This document shows positions 42,416-50,992 of a stretch of DNA of 64,000 bases, piece by piece. Below the pieces are notes generated by a model. It was not told the origin of the DNA, ran no database searches, and saw nothing but the letters and a program-made list of their open reading frames with translations. A program made the position numbers and the translations under genes. Each line of letters begins with the position of its first letter. The first letter of the stretch is position 1. Source of the stretch: CAZWSX01 sp964636985 (GTDB lineage Bacteria; Planctomycetota; Planctomycetia; Pirellulales; Pirellulaceae); NCBI GenBank assembly GCA_964636985.1, contig CAZWSX010000031.1:1-64000 (forward strand), written 5' to 3'.

Positions 42416-45157
42416 TCACCTAATCGTCACAAAATCGCTGTGATTTAGCAGGACCCAAACAAGCTGCGCACGTGCGAAATCAGCAGCATCTTCGCCTGCT
42501 TCGGGGAGTTTCTTCCAGGCTTCCATCGAGGCGGCCATCGCATTGCGTTCTACTTCGCCCGGTTGTTCACCAAGAATCGTCAAACAGGCCTGGCGAATAA
42601 ATGCGACATCGTCGCCAGCGGGCGTATCCTTCGCCAATCGTTCGGCAATGGGCTTCGCCGCATCCAGGACCAGCTTGCTGTTAATCAGTGCCAGCGCCTG
42701 CTGCGGCACGATGCTTTGTTCGCGGCGATAGCATTCCTTGACGATCGCTTCGTCGAAAGTCGTCAAAAAGAGATTGCGCTCGTTGTTGGAGTGGAAAAAG
42801 TAAAGACTGCGGCGGCGCGAGTCGTCTTGCGCGGCGGTTTCGACAGGCGGACCTCCGCGCGTTTCGTCGAGCGTTCCCGCCAGTGACAGGATCGCATCGC
42901 GGACCACTTGCGATTCCAAGCGGACCGGCGTGCGACGCCAGAAGTGGCGGTTGTCGGGATCGCGGGCAAGGTTGGTCTCTTCGATGGCTCGCGCGTCGGC
43001 CGGGAAAGTGGACGCCATGCGATAAGCAGCCGAACGGACAATCAAGCGGTGAAGCTGTTTCATGCTCCAGCCGCTCTCCATGAACTCGGCCGCCAGCCAG
43101 TCGAGCAGTTCGCGATTCGCTGGTCGGATGCCGTTATTGCCGAAGTCGAACACCGTCGGCACCAGCGGCGAGCCGGTGTGCCGCATCCAAATGTGGTTCA
43201 CAGCGACGCGGGCCGTGAGCGGATTGCGGCGGTCGGTGATCCAGTTAGCCAGAGCCAGGCGGCGGCCGGTGCTCTGCGGCTGGAACGTCACCGTTGGATC
43301 GTCGGCGGTCGAATTGAAAAAACGAGTGGGAAACCACTGCGCTCCGACCAATCGCGTGAAGTCTGTGGGAGGCTCCTCCAACGTCTTCTTCGCCTTGTCG
43401 AGCGTTTCCTTCGCAGCGGTCACATCTTTGGTTGCGGCTTCCTTTTTGTCATCGGCTGCGGTCTGCATTTTTGCTTCGGCTTCGGCCAGTTTGAGCGTTG
43501 CCGTAGCGACGGCAAGTTCGCGCTCTGCCTGCGAGGCCGCGTGGCTGGCGGCCGTTCGACTTTCGGGCGTTGTGCTTTCAGCGGGTTTCGCGAGCTCCAG
43601 CGTCGCGACGACTCGCAACTCGATGCTGACTTGTTCTGCTTTGGCAGCGGAGAGCGCCAGTTCGGCAAGGCTGAGTTCGCGCTGGGCGGTGGTAGTCGCG
43701 TCGCCCGGTTCGGCCTTGTCGCGTTTCGTGCGGGCAGCCGAGACGCTCGCCTCAGCGGTTGCAACTTTCTTTCGCGCGGCCGCGAGGTGCGCGGTGACTA
43801 CCCATGCGCGCTGCTCTGGTCGCCAGGCGTCGGCTGGAAGCGGAATGGGCGCAATGGCCAGGGGCGCAAACTCCAGAATCAGGGGAACGCCAGGCGTAAT
43901 GACTTCCGATTTATCGGGATTGCTTTCTTGGCCGCGGATGAAGCGATAGGTTGGCAAGTCGGGCAAGCCATCGAAGGCTCGCGGGATTCCATCTCGCGCA
44001 AGGTCGGCCTCGCCGGGGACCACGTCGACGCGCATATGGTAAGGCTCAAAGAACGCCCGCATGCGGTAGTAATCGGCGTGTTTGAACGGATCGTACTTGT
44101 GATCGTGGCACTTGGCGCAGTTCATCGTCAGGCCGAGAAAGCCCTTGCTCACGTGCTCGACCGTCTCATCCATCCATTGGTTGCGGTTGAAGAGAAAGTA
44201 GTTCCGCGCCAGGTAGCCGCTCGCTCGCAACCGATTGAGATCGTTGGGGTGGGTCTCATCGGCGGCCAGCATCAGCCGCACCATTTCATCGTAGGGCGTG
44301 TCTTCATTGAGCGATTCGATAATCCAATCGCGCCAGTGCCAGATGTGCTTTTGGCTGTTTCGCGGCTGATCGCCTAAACCCCACCAATCGCTGTAACGCC
44401 AGATATCCATCCAGTGCCGGGCCCAGCGCTCGCCGTGACGCGGATCGTCTAGCAAGCGGTCCACCGCGCGCTCGTACCAACCATCGGCTTGATCGTTTTC
44501 AAAGGCAGCGATTTCAGCGGGCGTTGGCGGAAGGCCAATCAGGTCGAGCGACAATCGCCGGAGCAGGATCGCGCGGGATGCTTCGCTTGCCGGCGCGAGT
44601 TCGAATTGCTCGTGGCGCTGCGCGACGAATGCGTCGATCGGAGACTTCACCCACGCCTGATTGCGAACCTCAGGAACCGTGGGACGCTGTACCGACTGGA
44701 AGGCCCAGTGGTTGCGAGGATCTTCTTCGGGCTTTTCCTCCGCCTGGCCGGCGGCGCCCGCTGCGATCCACTGTCGCAGAAGTGCGATTTGCTCGGCGGT
44801 GAGAGCTTCCCCTTCGTGCTCAGGCGGCATCCGCATGGCGGGGTCCGCTTCGGAAACGCGCGCCAGCAGCAAACTGCCGGCTGGATCGCTCGCTTTGATC
44901 GCAGGGCCCGACGCGCCGCCTTGGAGGATGGACGCCGCAGTATCCAACCGCAGGTCGGCTTCCTGCTTGAGCGCTCCATGGCAGGCGTAGCAACGGGCTC
45001 GCAGCAGCGGCTTGATCTTGCTGGAGTAGTCGACCGACGCTTCGGGCGCAGGAGATTCTTGCGCCGAGACGGAACTTGCCGACCAACCGATTGCTGCCAC
45101 GACGATCGCCAGGCGAATGCTGTGGCGATGGCGATCTGTTGGCGGGGCTTTCGTCAT
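42416..45157 (-). CDS. PSCyt1/DUF1549/DUF1553 protein
   Basis: 913 aa. The signal peptide (IRLAIVVAAIGWSASSVSA) is followed by a cytochrome-c-like PSCyt1 module: SSKIKPLLRARCYACHGALK with the CxxCH site near residue 56, then MRMPPEHEGEALTAEQIALL. DUF1549 follows (LLRRLSLDLIGLPPTPAEIA; MNCAKCHDHKYDPFKHADYY with a second CxxCH). A ~110-residue coiled coil rich in Ala/Lys/Glu (about 460-610) interrupts the chain before DUF1553 (RVAVNHIWMRHTGSPLVPTV, LIVRSAAYRMASTFPADARA). Upstream partner of the DUF1501 gene, now separated from it by the four-helix-bundle gene. Confidence 0.87.
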   Translation of the reverse strand: MTKAPPTDRHRHSIRLAIVVAAIGWSASSVSAQESPAPEASVDYSSKIKPLLRARCYACHGALKQEADLRLDTAASILQGGASGPAIKASDPAGSLLLARVSEADPAMRMPPEHEGEALTAEQIALLRQWIAAGAAGQAEEKPEEDPRNHWAFQSVQRPTVPEVRNQAWVKSPIDAFVAQRHEQFELAPASEASRAILLRRLSLDLIGLPPTPAEIAAFENDQADGWYERAVDRLLDDPRHGERWARHWMDIWRYSDWWGLGDQPRNSQKHIWHWRDWIIESLNEDTPYDEMVRLMLAADETHPNDLNRLRASGYLARNYFLFNRNQWMDETVEHVSKGFLGLTMNCAKCHDHKYDPFKHADYYRMRAFFEPYHMRVDVVPGEADLARDGIPRAFDGLPDLPTYRFIRGQESNPDKSEVITPGVPLILEFAPLAIAPIPLPADAWRPEQRAWVVTAHLAAARKKVATAEASVSAARTKRDKAEPGDATTTAQRELSLAELALSAAKAEQVSIELRVVATLELAKPAESTTPESRTAASHAASQAERELAVATATLKLAEAEAKMQTAADDKKEAATKDVTAAKETLDKAKKTLEEPPTDFTRLVGAQWFPTRFFNSTADDPTVTFQPQSTGRRLALANWITDRRNPLTARVAVNHIWMRHTGSPLVPTVFDFGNNGIRPANRELLDWLAAEFMESGWSMKQLHRLIVRSAAYRMASTFPADARAIEETNLARDPDNRHFWRRTPVRLESQVVRDAILSLAGTLDETRGGPPVETAAQDDSRRRSLYFFHSNNERNLFLTTFDEAIVKECYRREQSIVPQQALALINSKLVLDAAKPIAERLAKDTPAGDDVAFIRQACLTILGEQPGEVERNAMAASMEAWKKLPEAGEDAADFARAQLVWVLLNHSDFVTIR

Positions 45158-45169
45158 GCGTACTGATTC

Positions 45170-46411
45170 CTACTTCGAGTCGCGGAGTACCGTTTCCAGG
45201 AGCGACATCACCAGTGCCTGCTCCATTTCGCCTGCCTTGAAACCGAACGGGCCGCGACCACTTTTGTAAGCCACCTTCCCTTGGCTGTCGATCACATACA
45301 GCCGGGCGGGCATGCCGCTATAGGTGCTGCCAACCGGGTCGTGAATTTCGTCGACGACAAGCGGCATCGACCATTTGAGCGTCGTCGCACACGTTTGCGC
45401 GACGGCTTTGCGCTCTTCGTAGTTGGTGGGTTGGGGGATATCGACGCCCATCCGGGTATTCGATTCCATCTTCCAGCCGTCGCGCGGGTGAGCTTCGCGA
45501 ACGTAGACGCCTAGGAAGTGCGCATCGTCTTTCCAAAGCTGGCACACTTCATCGACGGCCGGGTACATACGGCGGAATGGCCCGCAGGTGAAGTTGCCGA
45601 ACACGAGGACCGTCGGCTTGGTTCCATCAAAGCGATCGGCCAGGTGGATTTGCTCCGCGCCGTCCTGCGTTTGGAGGCGGAAGTCGGGCGCGGGCGAGTC
45701 GATCGCGGGGCCCTCCTGCAGCGAACCGATCTCGTTGCGGAACAACGCGCGAATCAGCATTTCGGGCGAGGGCGCATCGCCGTGCCCTGACGGCGGTCCA
45801 CCACTGGGAGGGCCACCGGCTGGCGGACCGGCCATGGGAGGGCCGTCCGAGAGAACCAAGTCGCGCAGATCGCGTGCGGTGAACGAACCTTTGCCCAGGG
45901 AGAGGCGGTCAATGAAGACTTTCATCTCGTCGAGCGTTACCTTGCCGTCGGCTTTTTGATCGAGCATCGAGAAGATGCGATTAACGAGGCTCGCTTGTTG
46001 CACCCAGGGGTTGTTGTTCGACCAGTCGAGGTCGGTGGCTTCGATGACTCCATCGTGATTGCGATCGAGAATGGCGAACCACTCGGGCTGGCCGCGGAAT
46101 TTGCGTCCATCAATGGCGCCGTCTTCGGGAACGCCGTGCGCTTTGGCGAGCCATGCGAATGTGTAGCGCGTTTTCGCCGGGCCGAACCAGCCTTCGCCGG
46201 GGCCCATCATCGATCCTTCGGCGATGGCCTTAAGCATCTGCACTGCTTCGGGCGACACTTCGCCGGCGTAAGCCTTTTGCAAGACGCTGGCCAGGGCCTT
46301 CAATTCGTTCGCAGTGGGCGGCATCGCCGCGGGCGGCTTTTGAGCGAACGCTTGAGACGAAAAAAAGACGATCGACATGAACGCGCAAAAGAAGAGAAGC
46401 ACCGAGCGCAT
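45170..46411 (-). CDS. Exported EF-hand / deiodinase-like thioredoxin-fold protein (Cys form)
   Basis: 413 aa. ATG 46411 follows GAGGACA. The signal peptide ends near AFAQKP. Two EF-hand-like loops lie in the first half (DRNHDGVIEATDLDW and DQKADGKVTLDEM), then a Pro/Gly-rich linker (AGPPAGGPPSGGPPSGHG). From about residue 250 the sequence follows iodothyronine-deiodinase-like proteins: PTVLVFGNFTCGPFRRMYP and FLGVYVREAHPRDGW. The selenocysteine position of that family is Cys here (FTCGPF). Likely a periplasmic thiol oxidoreductase or peroxidase-like protein regulated or stabilised by calcium; thyroid-hormone chemistry is not implied. Gene order: 12 nt before the DUF1553 start. Confidence 0.75.
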   Translation of the reverse strand: MRSVLLFFCAFMSIVFFSSQAFAQKPPAAMPPTANELKALASVLQKAYAGEVSPEAVQMLKAIAEGSMMGPGEGWFGPAKTRYTFAWLAKAHGVPEDGAIDGRKFRGQPEWFAILDRNHDGVIEATDLDWSNNNPWVQQASLVNRIFSMLDQKADGKVTLDEMKVFIDRLSLGKGSFTARDLRDLVLSDGPPMAGPPAGGPPSGGPPSGHGDAPSPEMLIRALFRNEIGSLQEGPAIDSPAPDFRLQTQDGAEQIHLADRFDGTKPTVLVFGNFTCGPFRRMYPAVDEVCQLWKDDAHFLGVYVREAHPRDGWKMESNTRMGVDIPQPTNYEERKAVAQTCATTLKWSMPLVVDEIHDPVGSTYSGMPARLYVIDSQGKVAYKSGRGPFGFKAGEMEQALVMSLLETVLRDSK

Positions 46412-46752
46412 GATTGTGTCCTCATACAAGTGTCAAGAGACGCCACTCTAGTTTAGTCCATGGCACACCGCATGCGATGACACATTACTGGGGGGAATCA
46501 CGCGCCGTAGGAGATGGTCGCGGCCACGCGGATTTTTCCGCGTGAACAATGCGCAGGTTGATTCTGATGTTAGGTCGGAGCGGCTCTGGAAGGCTTGTCA
46601 AGGTGCGTTCAGGAAAAACCACGTCACTTGAAAAACTGCCTTTGGCCGACTTGAACGCGCGGTCTATAATCAAGACGTCACGCATGAAGGAGGGGCAATC
46701 CTGCCCGGCAAACTGCGTGAAGAATTGCGTGCAGAATGAGGAACGCCTGATC
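46412..46752. other. Intergenic region, divergent
   Basis: Separates the minus-strand deiodinase-like gene from the plus-strand DUF2617 gene and should hold both promoters. An in-frame extension of the DUF2617 frame to 46549 exists but its product lacks family similarity. No hairpin or repeat seen. Confidence 0.4.
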
Positions 46753-47289
46753 GTGCTTACGGTTCGCCCCAAAGTTACTGAGATGTCGCTGCAGCTCTTC
46801 GGACGAAGTGTCCACCCCGAGTTGTTTGTGACGCTTCAATCGCGGCGGATCGAGCGGGGTGGTTACATCCTGCAAGTCGATATCACGAACGCAGGACACG
46901 TGATCGCGTTCCGTCACGAGTCGCTCACGTTGACCGAAGTGGCTTGTGCCTCCGGCCAACTATTGCCAACCGATCGCCGGTTGATGCTCTACCGGATTCG
47001 CGGCGAACGGAGCGACAAGATCGAGCACCGCGGGATCACGTATCAAACAAGCATTCAGCTGGAACCGGTGTCGCCGGAGTTGTTCGTGCTGTTCCAGCAA
47101 GAACTGGCTCGCGAAGGCGAACGCCAAGGGATGCTGCAGCGGTTCGATTCGAGCACGCGCGTGCCGACGGGTGCGATCAGCTATATCAACACCGAGACGC
47201 GGAACCGGACGGTCTTGATTCAGGCTTTCCACACGTTTCCGGACGAGTGCGCGATCGTGAAAAGCCAGTCGGTGTTCCGGCTGCCTTAG
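46753..47289 (+). CDS. DUF2617 family protein
   Basis: 178 aa from GTG 46753, chosen because GAGGAA lies upstream and known members begin with a similar 'M-x-VRPKV' strand. Conserved-looking segments are LTVRPKVTEMSLQLFGRSVH, SRRIERGGYILQVDITNAGH, ERSDKIEHRGITYQTSIQLE and ETRNRTVLIQAFHTFPDECA, ending AIVKSQSVF. DUF2617 is a small cytoplasmic family seen in planctomycetes and actinobacteria; no function assigned. A two-hairpin repeat begins 3 nt after its stop. Confidence 0.8.
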   Translation: MLTVRPKVTEMSLQLFGRSVHPELFVTLQSRRIERGGYILQVDITNAGHVIAFRHESLTLTEVACASGQLLPTDRRLMLYRIRGERSDKIEHRGITYQTSIQLEPVSPELFVLFQQELAREGERQGMLQRFDSSTRVPTGAISYINTETRNRTVLIQAFHTFPDECAIVKSQSVFRLP

Positions 47290-47291
47290 AG

Positions 47292-47342
47292 GTAGCCTTC
47301 TTTTGGCTGAAGGCACACCGGCGTCTGCGGGACGCCAGTGCC
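47292..47342 (+). repeat. Two-hairpin REP-like element
   Basis: GTAG (47292-47295) is followed by the hairpin CCTTC...GAAGG (arms 47296-47300 and 47309-47313), then a second hairpin GGCAC..GGCGTC-TGCGG-GACGCC..GTGCC (47312-47342) with a small internal loop; the two share bases 47312-47313, so they may be mutually exclusive there. It starts 3 nt past the DUF2617 stop codon and could serve as a transcript 3' end. Confidence 0.5.
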
Positions 47343-47482
47343 ACCCGACTAGGTGTCGCGTTTCTTTGGCGCGAAAGCGACCACTCGGATTTTGCTTGAC
47401 GCGACCATCCCACCGTTTGAGACTGGGACCCTAAAGGTAGGTCGCTGAGAGCTTCTGTTGGGCCGCGGGAAGGGAACTTTCG

Positions 47483-48307
47483 ATGTGGCATCGGCTTCTG
47501 TTGATCCTGATGCACTATATCCCGTGGCTCAAACGCCGCATGTGGAAGGATGTGTATCAGCGGTTTGCTGGATGCGACACCGCCGAGTGGCGTTTCATGA
47601 ACTACGGCTATTGCCCGGCCGCTGACGATCCATCCCCACTCCAACTCGAAAGCAGCGACGAGCCCGAGCGATACGCGGCCCAGCTCTACCACAAGGTGGC
47701 GTCGGCGGTTCCCTTGAAAGGGAAAAAGGTTCTGGAGATTGGAAGCGGCCGTGGCGGCGGTGCTTCGTTCGTAGCCCGATATCACTCGCCCGCGAGCATG
47801 ACGGGCCTCGATTACTCGGAGCGAGCCGTCGAGCTGTCGAACCGATTGCACCACGTCGAGGGTCTTACCTTCGTCCAAGGTGACGCTGAGGCTCTTCCTT
47901 TTGAGTCTGACTCCTTCGATGCGGTGATCAATGTCGAATCGTCTCACTGCTATGGCTCGATGGAAAAGTTCCTCCAGGAGGTGCGCCGCGTCTTGCGGCC
48001 CGGCGGGCACTTTTCGTTCGTCGACGCACGCTGGCATGGTCATCGGATGGAGCTCCATTCCCAAATGCTCGCCAGCGAACTCATACTGATAGAACACGAG
48101 GAGATCACTCCTGGGGTGGTCGAATCGCTTCGCCGCGACAGTGATCGAAAGGCAGAACATGCCGAGTCGTACGTTGGGAAGTCGCTCAAACCTCTCTTGT
48201 CGCGGCTGTGGGGAGAGAAGGGCTCCGACATGTACGAGAGCTTTTGTAACGGCACGATGATCTATGTGCGTTACCTGCTAAAGAAGCCCGCTAGACCTGC
48301 ACCATAG
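47483..48307 (+). CDS. Class I SAM-dependent methyltransferase
   Basis: 274 aa. Glycine-rich SAM site KKVLEIGSGRGGGASFVARY near residue 80 (motif I), acidic LDYSERAVELSNRL (motif II), GDAEALPFESDSFDAVINVE (motif IV region) and a following EVRRVLRPGGHFSFVDAR, the post-IV strand. It resembles the Methyltransf_11 group that includes phthiotriol-dimycocerosate methyltransferases; the acceptor is unknown. A hydrophobic, basic N-terminus (WHRLLLILMHYIPWLKRRMW) may contact the membrane. Its 3' end overlaps the convergent GNAT gene by 17 nt. Confidence 0.88.
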   Translation: MWHRLLLILMHYIPWLKRRMWKDVYQRFAGCDTAEWRFMNYGYCPAADDPSPLQLESSDEPERYAAQLYHKVASAVPLKGKKVLEIGSGRGGGASFVARYHSPASMTGLDYSERAVELSNRLHHVEGLTFVQGDAEALPFESDSFDAVINVESSHCYGSMEKFLQEVRRVLRPGGHFSFVDARWHGHRMELHSQMLASELILIEHEEITPGVVESLRRDSDRKAEHAESYVGKSLKPLLSRLWGEKGSDMYESFCNGTMIYVRYLLKKPARPAP

Positions 48308-48794
48308 GCCGCGTCATCACCACGCTCAGATAGTTTGTGAACGGCCGATGGTCGTGTTCGCCGGTGATCTGGTAGCCCCAGCGGCGATACATTTCGATCA
48401 AGTCGATCGCCGGCAAAGCCGTATCGAGAGCCATGGTCTGTCCACCCTGAGCCGCGGCGTGCGCGATGGCTGCGTCGTGCAGTTTTCGCCCGATTCCTTT
48501 GTTCTGTTGGTCGGGTGGCACGGCAAATTGGCAAATGTTCCAAATGCCAGGGGTCCGGTAGAGCGGCACGTCTCGCTCGGCATTCGGCGAGCGAACTGTG
48601 ATTGTCCCTACGATTTCTTCGCCGAGCAGCGCCAACAAGCCGTGGCCTGATTGAAACCTTGCAGCCGTATCGTCCACCGTTTGGTGCGTGCCCCAGTAGC
48701 GTAAGTTGTCCGCTTTTCGCGAGGCGTACGCGGCGTGGATCAAGGCCGTGATGACGGCCAGATCGTCGGTCGGTAACAACGATCGAATGATCAT
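48291..48794 (-). CDS. GNAT-family N-acetyltransferase
   Basis: 167 aa from ATG 48794. The N-terminal strand MIIRSLLPTDDLAVITALIH, EEIVGTITVRSPN, and the acetyl-CoA-binding motif FAVPPDQQNKGIGRKLHDAA (QNKGIG) are typical of GNAT. Helix/strand 4 reads TMALDTALPAIDLIEMYRRW with GYQ, consistent with a C-terminal lobe. Acceptor unknown. Starts 4 nt after the stop of the zinc-ribbon gene and is probably co-transcribed with it and QueC. Confidence 0.85.
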   Translation of the reverse strand: MIIRSLLPTDDLAVITALIHAAYASRKADNLRYWGTHQTVDDTAARFQSGHGLLALLGEEIVGTITVRSPNAERDVPLYRTPGIWNICQFAVPPDQQNKGIGRKLHDAAIAHAAAQGGQTMALDTALPAIDLIEMYRRWGYQITGEHDHRPFTNYLSVVMTRPMVQV

Positions 48795-48798
48795 CGAG

Positions 48799-49071
48799 TC
48801 ACTCACGAGCGTTATTTGTGACAAACAATACCTCAACGGCCAACCAAAACAGCGTGACGAACAACAATACGAGGACGGTGACCGTCACCCACCAGGCCCT
48901 CGGGCGCGGCGGGGCATCTTCGAGCGAGATGTACTGCGCGCAATAGGGGCATTGCTGCGAATCGGCGTGGACCTCTTTGTGGCAATACGGACAAGGAAGC
49001 GTGTCATCTTCGTTGAAGGCGTCGGTGTCTGACTCGCCGCCGATCCAGTGTTCTTCGTCTTTGTAAGGCAT
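48799..49071 (-). CDS. Zinc-ribbon membrane protein
   Basis: 90 aa from ATG 49071. An acidic N-terminus (KDEEHWIGGESDTDAFNEDD) precedes the zinc ribbon CPYCHKEVHADSQQCPYC (two CPYC knuckles), then a single membrane helix at about residues 62-85 (VTVTVLVLLFVTLFWLAVEV). Probably a small membrane-anchored zinc protein with the ribbon in the cytoplasm. Function unknown. Lies between queC and GNAT on the same strand. Confidence 0.75.
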   Translation of the reverse strand: MPYKDEEHWIGGESDTDAFNEDDTLPCPYCHKEVHADSQQCPYCAQYISLEDAPPRPRAWWVTVTVLVLLFVTLFWLAVEVLFVTNNARE

Positions 49072-49103
49072 CGATCTTCCAACGTACTGAAGTTTCGACG
49101 CCG

Positions 49104-49766
49104 TTATGCAGCGTACATGGTGGGATCGGTTACGGCGGCACGCTGGAAGGCTTCGCGGCGTTCGGTGCAGGCACCGCAACGGCCGCAATGCTTCTCACCC
49201 CCTTCGTAGCACGTCCAGGTGCTGGCGAAATCGACGCCTAGCTCGCGACCGCGGGCGACGATCTGTCCCTTGTCCATCAATAATAGCGGGCAATAGAGCT
49301 CGATCTGGCTCCAATCGGCGAGCGCGAGCGCATGTCGCATGGCGTCGACGAAGGCAGGACGGCAATCGGGATAGATCGCGTGGTCCCCTTGATGCGCGCC
49401 ATAAGCCACACGCTGGCACTTGCGGCTGATCGCCCACGCGGCGGCGACTGCCAGGAAAAGCATGTTGCGATTGGGGACGACCGTGAGCTTCATCGATTCC
49501 TCGGCGTAGTGGCCGTGAGGAACGGCGATCTCGGGACTGGTCAAGCTGGAACCAGCCAACAGCGGCGTGAGGCTCGACAGATCCACCAATCTCCATTCCA
49601 GACCGAGCCGAGCAGCCGTTGCCTTGGCAGCTTCAATCTCGCGCCGGTGCCGCTGGCCGTAGTCGATGGTCAGCGCGAGCACCTCGTCTCCTTCCGCCAG
49701 CAGTTGGTGGAGCATGGTGGTGGAGTCGAGTCCGCCCGAATAGATGGCGACAGTCTTGTGTGGCAT
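49104..49766 (-). CDS. queC: 7-cyano-7-deazaguanine synthase (preQ0 synthase)
   Basis: 220 aa, the usual size. ATP-pyrophosphatase loop AIYSGGLDSTTMLHQLLAEG at the N-terminus (SGGLDS), then ALTIDYGQRHRREIEAAK, VVPNRNMLFLAVAAAWA, and the C-terminal zinc site CYEGGEKHCGRCGACTERRE with Cys spacing typical of QueC. It makes preQ0 from 7-carboxy-7-deazaguanine, the precursor of queuosine in tRNA. Other queuosine genes are not in the window. Function secure. Confidence 0.96.
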   Translation of the reverse strand: MPHKTVAIYSGGLDSTTMLHQLLAEGDEVLALTIDYGQRHRREIEAAKATAARLGLEWRLVDLSSLTPLLAGSSLTSPEIAVPHGHYAEESMKLTVVPNRNMLFLAVAAAWAISRKCQRVAYGAHQGDHAIYPDCRPAFVDAMRHALALADWSQIELYCPLLLMDKGQIVARGRELGVDFASTWTCYEGGEKHCGRCGACTERREAFQRAAVTDPTMYAA

Positions 49767-50212
49767 CGACGCGTGTCAGTTTGAGTGGATCGTTCTCGGA
49801 CTTGGCTAGCTGCGCTGGCTGGCCTCTTGAGTCTTCGAATTTTACACACTCCTCCTATTTTCGCGTGGCCTACGGTTGCTTCTGGCAGTGCCAGTGCCGT
49901 GGAGGCCTGTTTTTGCGAGGAATTGGGAGGTCTGCTGCCTCTAGCGAGCGGCGCGACGTTGGTGAGTTGGCACAGTGAAGTGAGACGCCGCAAACTTTTT
50001 GGGTTGTTCCGAAAATGCTGTTCGCAAAGGGTCTATCAATTCGATCTCGATCTACGGATGCCGAAGGTCGCATTCAAGGTTTGCCTTGGAGTCGCGATTA
50101 CAAGCCAACCAGGGGATAGCACGGTTTAATCGGCAGCCACCGTGCAACGCAAAGTTTTCGTGCGTTGGTCGACTCAGCCATCGGCCTTCGCCAATCCAGG
50201 GAAGGATTAGTC
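49767..50212. other. Intergenic region, divergent, no gene seen
   Basis: 446 bases between queC (minus) and the Cys-rich protein gene (plus). A plus-strand open frame at 49785-50129 has no recognisable features and composition unlike neighbours, so I do not call it. No repeats of the two families described here are visible. It should carry the promoters of both flanking genes. Confidence 0.5.
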
Positions 50213-50890
50213 ATGAATTTCAGAACTCTTGCCTTCGCGGCCAGCTTTTGTGTTGCTGTGGCCTCGTTGGCTTCGGCCCAACATTGCGATAGCTGTCACA
50301 AAGGCCACGCCCTGTGGCAAGGATACTGCGACCAGCACCATGGATGCGGTTGCGACGCGTGCTGCGATCCGTGCTGCACGCACCGCTACGGCTTGCTGCG
50401 TGGCATCGGCCGCGTTGTGGTCGGGGCGGTTCGCGTTGTCGACAACTTGATTCCCCGTCCGTGTGTCCATTGTGCTTGCCAACCTGCCTGCGACACGTGC
50501 CATTCGGGCGGCGGGTGCTGCGATAGCTGCGGTGGTGGCGGCGGTTACAGCGATGGTGCCATCATCGAAAGCGGCAGCGTGCCGGTCCAAGACGACGTGC
50601 TGCCCACGCCGGCCGAAGCCCGTTCGATCCGCAAGACGAAATCGGTAATCAGCAGCGCTCGCAAGAAAACGGCCCCCACACCTGCTCGCTTGCCGCGTCA
50701 AGTTTCGGCCAAGGCCACCGTTGAGACCGAAGCCGGCATCGCGCTGGCCGACTATGAAGAAGAAGCCGCTGACGAAGTGCCGACCCTTGCCGCAACTCCT
50801 AAAGCCAAGCCAGCCGCCTCGAAGGCAACCTCGACTGCCAAGAGCAAGTCGGGATCGGCCAAGAACGTTCCGGTGAATCCGCTTCGCTAG
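50213..50890 (+). CDS. Cys-rich exported protein
   Basis: 225 aa from ATG 50213 (GGAAGGA upstream). The signal peptide MNFRTLAFAASFCVAVASLA ends at SAQ. The mature N-terminal half has about 20 cysteines with many His: HCDSCHKGHALWQGYCDQHH, GCGCDACCDPCCTHRYG, then CVHCACQPACDTCHSGGGCC and DSCGGGGGYS. The C-terminal half is Lys/Ala/Pro/Thr-rich and acidic in parts (ALADYEEEAADEVPTLA). Planctomycete Cys-rich exported proteins have been proposed as cell-wall components or metal binders; function unknown. A terminator follows. Confidence 0.75.
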   Translation: MNFRTLAFAASFCVAVASLASAQHCDSCHKGHALWQGYCDQHHGCGCDACCDPCCTHRYGLLRGIGRVVVGAVRVVDNLIPRPCVHCACQPACDTCHSGGGCCDSCGGGGGYSDGAIIESGSVPVQDDVLPTPAEARSIRKTKSVISSARKKTAPTPARLPRQVSAKATVETEAGIALADYEEEAADEVPTLAATPKAKPAASKATSTAKSKSGSAKNVPVNPLR

Positions 50891-50945
50891 TCAGGGAACC
50901 GACCAACCTAGAACAAGCACGCAGACGGTTTCCGTCCCCTGGCTG

Positions 50946-50983
50946 CCCGACGGGCGTTGGCAACGACGTCCGTCGGGTTTTTT
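50946..50983 (+). terminator. Rho-independent terminator
   Basis: Stem CCCGACGG (50946-50953) pairs with CCGTCGGG (50970-50977), with a small inner CGTTG/CAACG pair in the loop, followed by TTTTTT. It sits between the convergent Cys-rich and anti-sigma genes. Confidence 0.85.
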
Positions 50984-50992
50984 GTTGGCCAG

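Noticed and set aside
45170..46411. Selenoprotein with in-frame TGA
   Set aside because: The position is encoded as Cys and no in-frame stop interrupts the gene, so selenocysteine is not involved here.
49785..50129. Plus-strand open frame in the queC upstream region
   Set aside because: No ribosome site, no domain, and a TTG or GTG-type start only. The region is better read as promoter space.
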